Position numbers and translations under genes: made by a program. The notes below the pieces were generated by a model. That model was not told where the DNA came from. It searched no databases and saw nothing but the letters and a program-made list of their open reading frames with translations. This document shows, piece after piece, positions 1 through 5,005 of a DNA stretch of 5,355 nt. Numbering within the stretch: the stretch's first letter is position 1; every line of letters begins with the position of its first letter. The stretch spans positions 1 through 5,355 of the forward strand of contig JANYFI010000653.1 of NCBI GenBank assembly GCA_025362765.1. The letters are read 5' to 3'. The stretch comes from Ferruginibacter sp. (GTDB lineage Bacteria; Bacteroidota; Bacteroidia; Chitinophagales; Chitinophagaceae).

Positions 1-434
1 CCGAAAGTAGCACCTCCAAAACCTGCAGCAGGATGAAATGACCTTATCGTAATTGGATAAGGTGTCATTCCCGCAATATCTATAAATCGAATAGGATTAT
101 TAAATGCATATGCATACGTAGACCATGCATACATCTTTTCACTCATTGGGTCAATAACCATCCAACGCATAAGTTGGTTATCATACATTCTTGCCCCATA
201 ATCGCTCCATTCTAAACCTGAACCATCACTAAATTCTTTTGATTGTAATTCTTTGCCGTTGTATTTGTACTTGTTTTCTAACTTACCTGCTGCTTTTGAA
301 GAGATGCCGCTCATAACTAACCCACCTGGATAATACTTAGACCTTTTTTCCGGGTCGTTTTCAAAATTCCTATAGGCTACCTTCAAACAAGGTTCATAAT
401 TTTTTTCGTGGTATGATAGTTTTAAACAACCCAT
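1..434 (-). CDS. Rhs-repeat core protein, N-terminal part; 3' end lies outside the window
   Basis: Begins at an ATG (complement of 432-434) and reads 144 complete codons to the window edge. An in-frame TAA two codons upstream supports this start. The protein opens [10 protein letters not shown], has a spacer with [10 protein letters not shown] (residues 31-39), then an Rhs-associated core: [10 protein letters not shown] (55-64), [14 protein letters not shown] (78-91), IDPMSEK (94-100) and [12 protein letters not shown] (108-119), ending AGM at 121-123. In this family the core is the end of the beta-shell that encapsulates the C-terminal tip, and the variable tip, often a toxin, starts just after such a motif. 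Here the tip begins [10 protein letters not shown] and is cut off, so its activity cannot be named. It has only about 50 residues before the core, so it is an orphan or short Rhs rather than a full secreted Rhs. Odd points: DIAGM replaces the usual DPDGM, and YPGGL the usual YPFGL. No TAnnTTTG promoter is visible upstream. The Rhs assignment is firm; the toxin role is inference. Confidence 0.88.
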   Translation of the reverse strand, partial: MGCLKLSYHEKNYEPCLKVAYRNFENDPEKRSKYYPGGLVMSGISSKAAGKLENKYKYNGKELQSKEFSDGSGLEWSDYGARMYDNQLMRWMVIDPMSEKMYAWSTYAYAFNNPIRFIDIAGMTPYPITIRSFHPAAGFGGATF

Positions 435-472
435 TTTTTATGATGCTTAAAGATATAGTTTTTTCTCATACA

Positions 473-524
473 CACATGCTTGCAGGTACATGTATTTGCT
501 CATGTATGTACACCTGCTCATGTG
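473..524. repeat. Imperfect palindrome upstream of the Rhs gene
   Basis: CACATG (473-478) pairs with CATGTG (519-524), and GCAGGT (482-487) pairs with ACCTGC (512-517), leaving a 3-versus-1 internal loop. Further ACAT/ATGT matches lie inside. There is no T tract directly after either arm, so it is not a classic intrinsic terminator. Lying 39-90 bp upstream of the Rhs ATG, it could be a leader structure, a protein-binding site or a remnant of a mobile palindrome. Confidence 0.5.
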
Positions 525-649
525 ATGCACTGCCGCTGATGGGTGCTGCCCCGTGTCCGTTGTCTTTCGTTGGTTAAGCTGTTATAAAATTCTAATGAAG
601 GTTAAAATATAATTCACTCACTCTTTAAAGTTGCAGAGGGTTAACAACG

Positions 650-731
650 GCGAAAAAAATTTATTTGATTGCCCCAACATGAACTATAAACTAAACGCAT
701 CTTCCGGGGCAATCGAATAAGTTTTTTTTGC
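650..731 (+). repeat. 26-bp uninterrupted stem with 30-nt loop, ending in a T8 run
   Basis: Bases 650-675 pair with 706-731 without any bulge. The GC-rich core next to the loop is GATTGCCCC (667-675) against GGGGCAATC (706-714), and the base contains A7 (653-659) against T8 (722-729). The only three non-Watson-Crick positions (666/715, 660/721 and 652/729) are all T opposite G when read on the plus strand, so a plus-strand RNA would pair fully through wobbles while a minus-strand RNA would have three A-C mismatches. That favours a plus-strand transcript or plus-strand single-stranded DNA. An A-tract, stem, T-tract layout would suit an intrinsic terminator, but no plus-strand gene lies upstream and the loop is long for one. 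Confidence 0.75.
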
Positions 732-734
732 AAG

Positions 735-796
735 CCAAAGCCGCCATAGGATCCTCCGAACTATAACAACTGTTGCGGCGGCTGCGGCAGGTTTGG
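735..796 (+). repeat. GC-rich hairpin
   Basis: AGCCGCC (739-745) pairs with GGCGGCT (777-783). CCAAA (735-739) can alternatively close against TTTGG (792-796) across a bulge. Inside, ATAG (746-749) pairs with CTAT (761-764). CTGCGGCAG (782-790) is also the exact reverse complement of CTGCCGCAG (862-870), so a longer-range alternative fold is possible. Function unknown. Confidence 0.45.
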
Positions 797-848
797 TAAT
801 CTGTAAAGACTATTCAACATTTCATGTAATCAAAAAATAAAAGAATAG

Positions 849-990
849 CGAAGCTGCCATGCTGCCGCAGGCTTTGCCATTGACCGACTGGAAGGAGATG
901 GCATAAAAAAAGATTCGTGGTTTACCACACCGCTTGGAGAAGCGTTGGCGGCACGGCTTCCGACGAAGGAGGCGGTGTTGGCTATTTACA
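849..990 (+). other. GC-rich segment with a 46-codon open frame lacking a start codon
   Basis: The plus-strand frame from 849 is open to a TAA at 990-992 and reads protein-like: the middle contains DRLEGDGIKKDSWF followed by TTPLGEALAARLPTKEAV, and it ends LAIYT. Many codons start with G, as in real genes. It has no in-frame ATG, and a TAG closes the frame just upstream (846-848). The overlapping antisense frames are also open, and the same bases form hairpins: GTGG/CCAC at 917-928 and CGCTT/AAGCG at 931-944. It may be a fragment of a decayed gene, a repeat that happens to be open, or chance; an open run of this length is not rare. I do not recognise a family. Confidence 0.25.
925..978 (+). 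repeat. Nested hairpins in the GC-rich segment
   Basis: ACACCGC (927-933) is the reverse complement of GCGGTGT (972-978). Inside this, CGCTT (931-935) can pair with AAGCG (940-944) over a four-base loop GGAG, and CGTTGG (943-948) with CCGACG (960-965) through one G-T wobble. Just before it, GTGG (917-920) and CCAC (925-928) form another four-base-loop hairpin. Several of these are mutually exclusive, as in a structured RNA with alternative folds or a protein-binding region. Confidence 0.4.
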
Positions 991-1012
991 CATAATGTGT
1001 CTTATAGGATTT
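985..1012 (+). other. Candidate Xer/dif-like core site A
   Basis: The layout is an 11-bp half-site TTTACACATAA (985-995), a 6-bp spacer TGTGTC (996-1001) and an 11-bp half-site TTATAGGATTT (1002-1012). This is the 11-6-11 architecture of dif, where XerC and XerD each bind one half. The inner ends CATAA and TTAT, and the spacer start TGT, are the same as in E. coli dif; the outer bases differ. Two adjacent recombinase genes are the obvious candidate users. No binding or cleavage can be read from sequence, so this is inference. Confidence 0.4.
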
Positions 1013-1045
1013 TTTTCAGAGCATGCTTGCATGAGCCGGGCTAAA

Positions 1046-1074
1046 AAATACTATAAGGCCACATTATGTTAATA
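1046..1074 (-). other. Candidate Xer/dif-like core site B, inverted relative to site A
   Basis: On the plus strand it reads AAATACTATAA (1046-1056), GGCCACA (1057-1063) and TTATGTTAATA (1064-1074). The last half matches the XerD arm of E. coli dif (TTATGTTAAAT) at 9 of 11 positions. Reverse complemented, it matches site A at 8 of 11 and 10 of 11 positions in the two halves, so it is a second, inverted copy. Its spacer is 7 bp rather than 6, which leaves a bulge if the two copies fold together. Confidence 0.4.
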
Positions 1075-1080
1075 TAGCTT

Positions 1081-1212
1081 CAGGCAGTTTTTTTGGCGTG
1101 GGTTTTTGTTCGTGGCGTTGGCTACAGCTCTTTTATTTTTTTCTTGTCTTTTAAAAAAATAAATGTGCTGTCGTGTGTCGGCTCACAAAAACCATGACAA
1201 AAAAAATGCCTG
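1081..1212. repeat. 132-bp long hairpin with A/T runs in both arms
   Basis: The outer arms are 1081-1109 (CAGGCA, T7, then GGTTTTTGT) and 1185-1212 (ACAAAAACC, A8, then TGCCTG). They pair with one bulged base (1100), mismatches at 1087 and 1096, and a G-T wobble (1098/1195). ACAGC (1124-1128) pairs with GCTGT (1167-1171). The apex is a perfect 11-bp stem, TTTATTTTTTT (1132-1142) with AAAAAAATAAA (1153-1163), around a 10-base loop. It starts two bases after the preceding palindrome and lies about 90 bp beyond the operon's last stop, so it could act as a minus-strand terminator, but it is far larger than one needs to be. Confidence 0.65.
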
Positions 1213-1222
1213 CACCACCGCA

Positions 1223-1266
1223 TAAGGCTTGTGTGTGCTGGCTTCTGTGTGTTGGCTCAAGCCTTA
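1223..1266. terminator. Hairpin downstream of the recombinase operon, possible terminator
   Basis: TAAGGCTTG (1223-1231) and CAAGCCTTA (1258-1266) are exact reverse complements around a 26-base loop. Weaker pairing extends outward (CACCGC on the left, GCCGTG on the right). It is the first strong hairpin after the operon's stop at 1300. On the minus strand it is followed 16 bases later by a T8 run (complement of 1199-1206), rather far for a classic intrinsic terminator, so that role is tentative. Confidence 0.4.
1232..1257 (+). repeat. 12-bp direct repeat TGTGTGYTGGCT
   Basis: TGTGTGCTGGCT (1232-1243) and TGTGTGTTGGCT (1246-1257) differ at one position, and both lie in the loop of the preceding hairpin. 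Related GYGYYGGCT words occur at 975-983, 1115-1123 and 1175-1183, and looser forms at 942-950 and 1278-1287, all on the plus strand. They could be arm-type binding sites for a recombinase or a composition effect. Confidence 0.35.
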
Positions 1267-1299
1267 GCCGTGCCTGTGCGTCGGGCTGGGGATTTTGTT

Positions 1300-2235
1300 T
1301 TACAACGGATGATATTTTGTTACATCATCTTGCAACTCGTCAATATTATTTGCTTTGTATTCTTCGGTGCTGCTTACATATTTATGCCCTGCTAAGTATT
1401 GAACCTTTCGTAAATCATATTGCTTTAACCATGCTGTAATTACTGATGCTCTTAACTGGTCAAAGTTTTTTACCCGGCTGTTGATGGTTCGTAAATGGGT
1501 TAGCATAAGATGGGTAATGTTATGAAAGTTGTCTTTTGTTTTCCATTGTAAAAAAAGCTGACTGGTTACTCCTTTCACTGTTAAAAATTCTTTTCTTGTT
1601 TCATTTATGTAATCCATTAACTCATACACCTGGTGGCTTTCTAATTTCATTGTCCTGGCTGCTGTTCTTCTTTTGGCATGTACCGTTATTTTTCCTTCCC
1701 GTAATTGTAAATCCTGTAATTCCAATGCTGATATTTCTTCTACTCTCAAGCCTTGGTAAATCAATAAACTCAATATCACTTTATTTCTTTTTCTGCTCAA
1801 TATATTTTTGCTTTGCGGTGGCATGTGCTTGTCTTGTATCACAATGCTTGTAGGATAAAGGTTATAGAGTGTTTGCAGTTCTTCCACATTTAAAATATCG
1901 TAATACACTTTTCTTTTGATGCCTTGTACTTTGATGTGTGCAACTGGATTAACGGTTACCATTTTTTCACTCAATAAAAAGTTGTAAAATTTTCCGATAT
2001 GGTTTAAGTAATTAGCAATTGTCTTTTGACTTGCTCCGTGTTTACTGCTCCAACTTATAAACATCATGGCATCCTGATAACTGATTTCTTCCAACTCAAA
2101 AATATTTTCTCTTGCTGCCCATTGCCTAAAATACTCTGTTGCTCTAATCGTTGTTGCTGCTGTGTTTGGGCTGTACTTTTTTAATAACAACCATTCATTA
2201 AACTTACTGTAATCATATTGTGTTTGCATAATCAT
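1300..2235 (-). CDS. Tyrosine recombinase B, divergent, box II His replaced by Asp
   Basis: This 311-residue protein has a tyrosine recombinase layout: an N-terminal SAM-like core-binding domain (about 5-95) and a C-terminal catalytic domain (about 115-310). Catalytic residues that can be placed are Arg164 in GLRVEE, probably Lys188 in HAKRR, Arg262 in DQLRAS, His284 in LAGH and the nucleophile Tyr293 in TEEY. The His expected three residues before the second Arg (HxxR) is Asp259, and the residue after that Arg is Ala rather than the common His. Such a change could weaken catalysis or make it depend on a partner. The start at 2235 overlaps the end of recombinase A by 23 bp in another frame, which suggests translational coupling; Met3 (2229) is an alternative start. 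It is last in the operon. Known: such enzymes cut and rejoin DNA at paired half-sites. Inferred: it works with recombinase A. Confidence 0.9.
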   Translation of the reverse strand: MIMQTQYDYSKFNEWLLLKKYSPNTAATTIRATEYFRQWAARENIFELEEISYQDAMMFISWSSKHGASQKTIANYLNHIGKFYNFLLSEKMVTVNPVAHIKVQGIKRKVYYDILNVEELQTLYNLYPTSIVIQDKHMPPQSKNILSRKRNKVILSLLIYQGLRVEEISALELQDLQLREGKITVHAKRRTAARTMKLESHQVYELMDYINETRKEFLTVKGVTSQLFLQWKTKDNFHNITHLMLTHLRTINSRVKNFDQLRASVITAWLKQYDLRKVQYLAGHKYVSSTEEYKANNIDELQDDVTKYHPL

Positions 2236-3187
2236 TTGTATTTTCTATTTCTAAAAAGTGAGTATAAATTTGTGTGCTTTCTAAACTGCTGTGCCCTAAA
2301 AAATCTTTTATCCTTTCTAACTTCATTCCGTTCTGTAAAAGATGTGTTGCAATGCTGTGGCGTAGTGTATGCAGGTGTATATCCTTTTGCATGAGCTCCG
2401 CATTACCTGTAAGCTGTATGAGTTGTTGCAATCTTCTCAACATCATTGTACCGCCTAACCGTTTACCATAATGTGTTACAAAAAATGCTTCGTTCTTATC
2501 GTTGCAGAAGTATGGCCGGGCATCGTATAAATAATTTTGCAGGTGTTCTATACTTTGTTTTGTAATCGGTACTTTTCTTTCTTTGTAACCTTTTCCTTTT
2601 CTTACATGCAAAATATTTTTTTCAAAAACGATGTCGTTAATATCAAGATGCACTACTTCATTTCTGCGTAAGCCACAACCATAAAAAATACACAACATGG
2701 CTCTATCCCTTAACTGCATGGCTTCGTAATAAACTATTCCCCTGTCATTTTTTTGTTGCTCATAATTTTCATAAGTAATTTTAAAAAGCAGTTTGATTTC
2801 CTCCTGTGTGAGTATGTCGGTTACTTCGCTATTATTTTCTTCGGTTTGTATGTCCAACTTTGGTAATAATAATCTTCCATTCTGCCGCAGGTAATCACTA
2901 AATTTTTCAAAGCCTTGCAGGTGTTTGTTTAAATAACTGTTGCTTAGTCCGCCGCCTTTTCTTGTATTGGTTCGTAATTTTAATTTGTAATAATGTTCTT
3001 TGATTAAGTCGTTATTGATTTGCCACAACCCTGCATAGCCTTTACTTTCAGCATAAAATAAAAATTCCTGTATGTAGTTGGGCAACTGGTAAACGGTCTG
3101 TTCACTGTAACCAATCGTTTGTAACCATTCTTTAAATGAGGCAATAATGTAGCGGTACGCTTCACTTTGCAGCGTTAATTGTTTCAT
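2213..3187 (-). CDS. Tyrosine recombinase A, XerC/XerD-like with complete catalytic set
   Basis: This 324-residue protein resembles XerC/XerD in both domains, and is slightly longer than the roughly 300 residues usual for them. The N-terminal SAM-like domain (about 10-105) is followed by the catalytic domain (about 125-315). All active-site residues are visible: Arg174 in GCGLRRNEV, Lys199 in KGKGYKER, His273 and Arg276 in HTLRHS, His299 in FLGHSS and Tyr308 in TQIYTH. It should therefore be an active DNA strand-exchange enzyme. It starts 26 bp after the ATPase stop with an A-rich leader and overlaps the next gene by 23 bp, so the three genes are probably one transcript. A housekeeping XerC or XerD is unlikely, because these are not normally found side by side with a second divergent recombinase and an ATPase. 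Chromosomal resolution, integration or inversion are all open. Confidence 0.93.
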   Translation of the reverse strand: MKQLTLQSEAYRYIIASFKEWLQTIGYSEQTVYQLPNYIQEFLFYAESKGYAGLWQINNDLIKEHYYKLKLRTNTRKGGGLSNSYLNKHLQGFEKFSDYLRQNGRLLLPKLDIQTEENNSEVTDILTQEEIKLLFKITYENYEQQKNDRGIVYYEAMQLRDRAMLCIFYGCGLRRNEVVHLDINDIVFEKNILHVRKGKGYKERKVPITKQSIEHLQNYLYDARPYFCNDKNEAFFVTHYGKRLGGTMMLRRLQQLIQLTGNAELMQKDIHLHTLRHSIATHLLQNGMKLERIKDFLGHSSLESTQIYTHFLEIENTNDYANTI

Positions 3188-3213
3188 CTTTATTTTTTTG
3201 GCGGTATATGTTT

Positions 3214-4863
3214 CTAAACTTCGGTGGGCTGTTCTTCTAATTGTTTGATTTGCTTACGTTTTCTCGGCTCACTTTTACTTTGGGCTGATGTTGGGCTGTT
3301 GGGCTGTTCATTTATTTTTTGCAATGCTTCATCCAATGCAGTACCGATACTATTTTGTAATTGCAGGTATTCTTCTTTGCTGATGATTTCATAGTGATAT
3401 GCTTTTGTATTCCTGCTCTCTATCTTTTTTATTAATCCTGCATCCATTAGAGACACATGGTAACGCTTTATACTGCTGATTGGTATTCGTAGTTGGTTGC
3501 GTATGGATGTGCTGGTAAAGCTGCTCTGATTGCTTTTTAAAAGATGTTGTTTTAATTCTTCAAAATAATTTCTGGTTGCTCCATTCAGTTCATCGGATTT
3601 TCTTAATAAGATTTGTTTTAAAAGTTCGTTGGCTTCTGCAATATCTTCAATCGTTGTTTCAATAAATATTTCTCCTGTGCTTTCATCTACCTGCTGCTCC
3701 CTCTCGTATTGCTTAAAAAATGTTATCACTTCTATAAATGCCAAGTAGTGTGCATTGGTTCTTCTTTTCTTAAAAACTTGCGTGGGTATTTTTAATAATT
3801 CTGCAAAAGGATTTATTACGGTGATGGGTTGTAATACACTTTGAACATTCTGTAACAGTTGCTTGGCTTGGTTTTCATCGGCTGTATTAATTTTGCCTGC
3901 ACTTATTTTTCTTTGGTAATCCATTATTCTTTCGTCCTGTTCGTCGCTTTCATCCAAGTAGATTAAAAAACATCGGTTGGCATTATCTTCATAAATACTT
4001 TCTTTGGTAGTGCAACCTGCAATGCAAACTGGTCCGTACACTTTCAGGTGTATTGTTTTGGTCATACCATTTTTATCTTTGATGGTAATGGTTTTGCTTA
4101 TCCTTTGTTTGCTTTGTAATTCTCTTAATGGGTACAGTGCTTTCCATATTCCGTCAAGGTCTTCAATCAAAATAAGTTTATGCCCCAATGCTGCTTTATC
4201 AAAATAATAAAATGCGTTTTCTGTTAGTGCAGTAATTTCTATTTTATCTTCTTCGGGGATTAACTCACCAACTTTTTCCTGCAGGTGGCTCTTGCCTGTG
4301 CCGCTGCTGCCCATGCTGATAATGTGTAAAGGCTTCGCCGTTTTTCTGCTGGTATAAATTAACCACATGATTAATCTATTGAGTTCTTCGCCTACAATGC
4401 CCGACCTTCCTATGAGTTCGTTAGTGGCTTGCAATAAATTCTTTTTTTTTAAGAATGTTATGGCTGCTTCTTTTTCTGCTTCGGTTAATGGTCGAATGAT
4501 TTTATTTTGCTCCTGTTGTTTGCTTTCTATTTGTTGCAGTCGGTAACTTTCTAACTCACTGGTGATGTCTGATAAATCTTTGCTTACTGCTGTTACGCCT
4601 ACTTCTAATCTATCGGCAATTAACCTGGCTAATTTCTCCACCTGTGTAATGCTGTATAAATCTAAGTTCTGCCGTATCGCTAAAGCTGCTATATCTGGGT
4701 TGTTTAAATAATGCTGGAACTTTCTGTTTAGTACTTCTATTTTTATCGTTACCCTTAACCTGTCCAAGCCTTCTAATCTGATGCCGCCTAAAATGGTGTA
4801 GCCTAATTCTTCGGTGGCGTAAGTGATGGCTTCGGGGTTTGATGTGTTTATTTTACTGTCCAT
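3214..4863 (-). CDS. P-loop ATPase resembling the helicase-like part of mobile-element primases, with C-terminal winged helix
   Basis: A 549-residue cytoplasmic protein. Residues 20-110 (GLDRLRVTIKIEVLNRKF, then LDLYSITQVEKLARLIADRL) resemble, from memory, the linker before the ATPase in large CHC2/TOPRIM primase-helicase proteins of mobile elements. The ATPase core has Walker A GSSGTGKS (185-192), Walker B LILIEDLD (230-237) and a likely Arg finger in EDNANRCF (292-299). A helical part follows with INPFAELLKI (350-359) and RRTNAHYLAFIEVI (367-380), also typical of that family. Residues about 448-492 look like a winged helix (SSFTSTSIRNQLRIPISSIKR), and the tail 515-549 is charged and low in complexity. 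No CHC2 zinc finger or TOPRIM motif is present, and the promoter just upstream leaves no room for one. It could load or remodel DNA for the recombinases, or be a replication ATPase. First gene of the operon; function inferred. Confidence 0.8.
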   Translation of the reverse strand: MDSKINTSNPEAITYATEELGYTILGGIRLEGLDRLRVTIKIEVLNRKFQHYLNNPDIAALAIRQNLDLYSITQVEKLARLIADRLEVGVTAVSKDLSDITSELESYRLQQIESKQQEQNKIIRPLTEAEKEAAITFLKKKNLLQATNELIGRSGIVGEELNRLIMWLIYTSRKTAKPLHIISMGSSGTGKSHLQEKVGELIPEEDKIEITALTENAFYYFDKAALGHKLILIEDLDGIWKALYPLRELQSKQRISKTITIKDKNGMTKTIHLKVYGPVCIAGCTTKESIYEDNANRCFLIYLDESDEQDERIMDYQRKISAGKINTADENQAKQLLQNVQSVLQPITVINPFAELLKIPTQVFKKRRTNAHYLAFIEVITFFKQYEREQQVDESTGEIFIETTIEDIAEANELLKQILLRKSDELNGATRNYFEELKQHLLKSNQSSFTSTSIRNQLRIPISSIKRYHVSLMDAGLIKKIESRNTKAYHYEIISKEEYLQLQNSIGTALDEALQKINEQPNSPTSAQSKSEPRKRKQIKQLEEQPTEV

Positions 4864-4878
4864 AAAAAATATTTTTTA
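4863..4878. repeat. 16-bp A/T palindrome in the ATPase leader
   Basis: TAAAAAATATTTTTTA is a perfect palindrome whose left edge overlaps the ATG of the ATPase gene. In the short leader of this operon (about 22 nt from the predicted start of transcription) it would act as an A/U-rich, poorly structured initiation region, as is usual in Bacteroidetes, which rarely use Shine-Dalgarno pairing. A role as a binding site is possible but not shown. Confidence 0.4.
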
Positions 4879-4892
4879 GTACCTATTGGTAA

Positions 4893-4923
4893 CAAAAGTA
4901 ATAGATTGGTTTCAAACTGCCAA
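4893..4923 (-). promoter_or_regulatory. Bacteroidetes-type promoter of the ATPase-recombinase operon
   Basis: On the minus strand, TTG (complement of 4921-4923) is followed by exactly 20 bases and then TACTTTTG (complement of 4893-4900), which fits the Bacteroidetes -7 consensus TAnnTTTG with its normal spacing to the -33 element. Transcription would begin near 4886, giving a leader of roughly 22 nt before the ATG. The short inverted repeat TACC-TATT-GGTA (4880-4891) sits at the predicted start and could bind a repressor. Confidence 0.75.
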
Positions 4924-4955
4924 CACTTATCTATTTTGATTAGTACAAATAAGTG
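4924..4955. promoter_or_regulatory. Candidate operator between divergent promoters
   Basis: CACTTAT (4924-4930) and ATAAGTG (4949-4955) are exact reverse complements separated by 18 bp. The left half abuts the -33 element of the operon promoter and the two halves bracket the -33 element of the XRE promoter, so one bound regulator could block both. The neighbouring XRE protein is the natural candidate, since such regulators commonly bind in their own divergent control region. Inferred from position only. Confidence 0.5.
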
Positions 4956-4966
4956 CCTTACTTTTG
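4935..4966 (+). promoter_or_regulatory. Bacteroidetes-type promoter of the XRE regulator
   Basis: TTTG (4935-4938), a 20-bp gap and TACTTTTG (4959-4966) match the -33 and TAnnTTTG -7 elements. Transcription would start near 4973 and leave about 33 nt before the ATG at 5006. The in-frame TTG at 4964 that could extend the protein lies inside the -7 element, which rules it out as a start and fixes the ATG. The -7 box is identical to that of the opposing promoter. Confidence 0.78.
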
Positions 4967-5005
4967 TTCTGTTACCTTATTTTAGGTTACTTACAATACT
5001 TTTAT

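Larger units (their letters stand above)
981..1078. repeat. 98-bp palindrome made of two inverted dif-like sites
   Basis: ACATAATGTG (990-999) and CTTATAG (1001-1007) followed by A and T7 are mirrored by A6-T (1043-1049), CTATAAG (1051-1057) and CACATTATGT (1060-1069). GCTAT (981-985) and ATAGC (1074-1078) extend the arms outward. The arms differ by one T (1000) opposite two bases (1058-1059) and by a G-A mismatch (1008/1050). The loop, 1017-1042, holds a smaller palindrome, CATGC (1022-1026) with GCATG (1029-1033). A terminator is the plain alternative, but then the T run would be expected after the stem rather than beside the loop. Confidence 0.7.
435..1299. other. Long non-coding region rich in inverted repeats
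   Basis: About 865 bp lie between the start of the Rhs gene and the stop of recombinase B. No open frame here has a credible start, length and family resemblance. Instead there is a succession of hairpins, several with long A or T runs in their arms, listed separately. The centre (about 735-980) is clearly richer in G+C than the coding regions on either side. I find no tRNA-like or rRNA-like structure, no regularly spaced repeats of a CRISPR, and no TAnnTTTG promoter on either strand. The region could hold an element end with recombination sites, a structured RNA, or a mixture of terminators for the minus-strand operon. Confidence 0.7.

Noticed and set aside
679..720. 13-residue plus-strand mini-ORF (MNYKLNASSGAIE) inside the 26-bp hairpin
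   Set aside because: A frame this short is expected by chance; no leader, promoter or downstream gene supports an attenuator peptide.
859..906. 15-residue ORF MLPQALPLTDWKEMA
   Set aside because: Short, overlaps another open frame and hairpins, and has no initiation signal.
475..1031. 10-mer CATGCTTGCA shared by 475-484 and 1022-1031
   Set aside because: Several 10-base matches are expected by chance in a window of this size, and the flanks do not match.
435..1299. CRISPR array or integron attC array
   Set aside because: Repeats are neither uniform nor regularly spaced, and I find no convincing RYYYAAC/GTTRRRY pair; the likeness to folded att sites is structural only.
1173..1439. 88-residue plus-strand open frame rich in Cys and Leu
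   Set aside because: It runs antisense through the end of recombinase B and through hairpin sequence, with no family resemblance and no promoter.
1536..1853. Hydrophobic 105-residue plus-strand frame
   Set aside because: It is the antisense shadow of the recombinase B gene.
4964..5005. TTG-initiated N-terminal extension of the XRE protein
   Set aside because: The TTG is inside the predicted -7 promoter element, and the HTH domain starts normally from the ATG at 5006.
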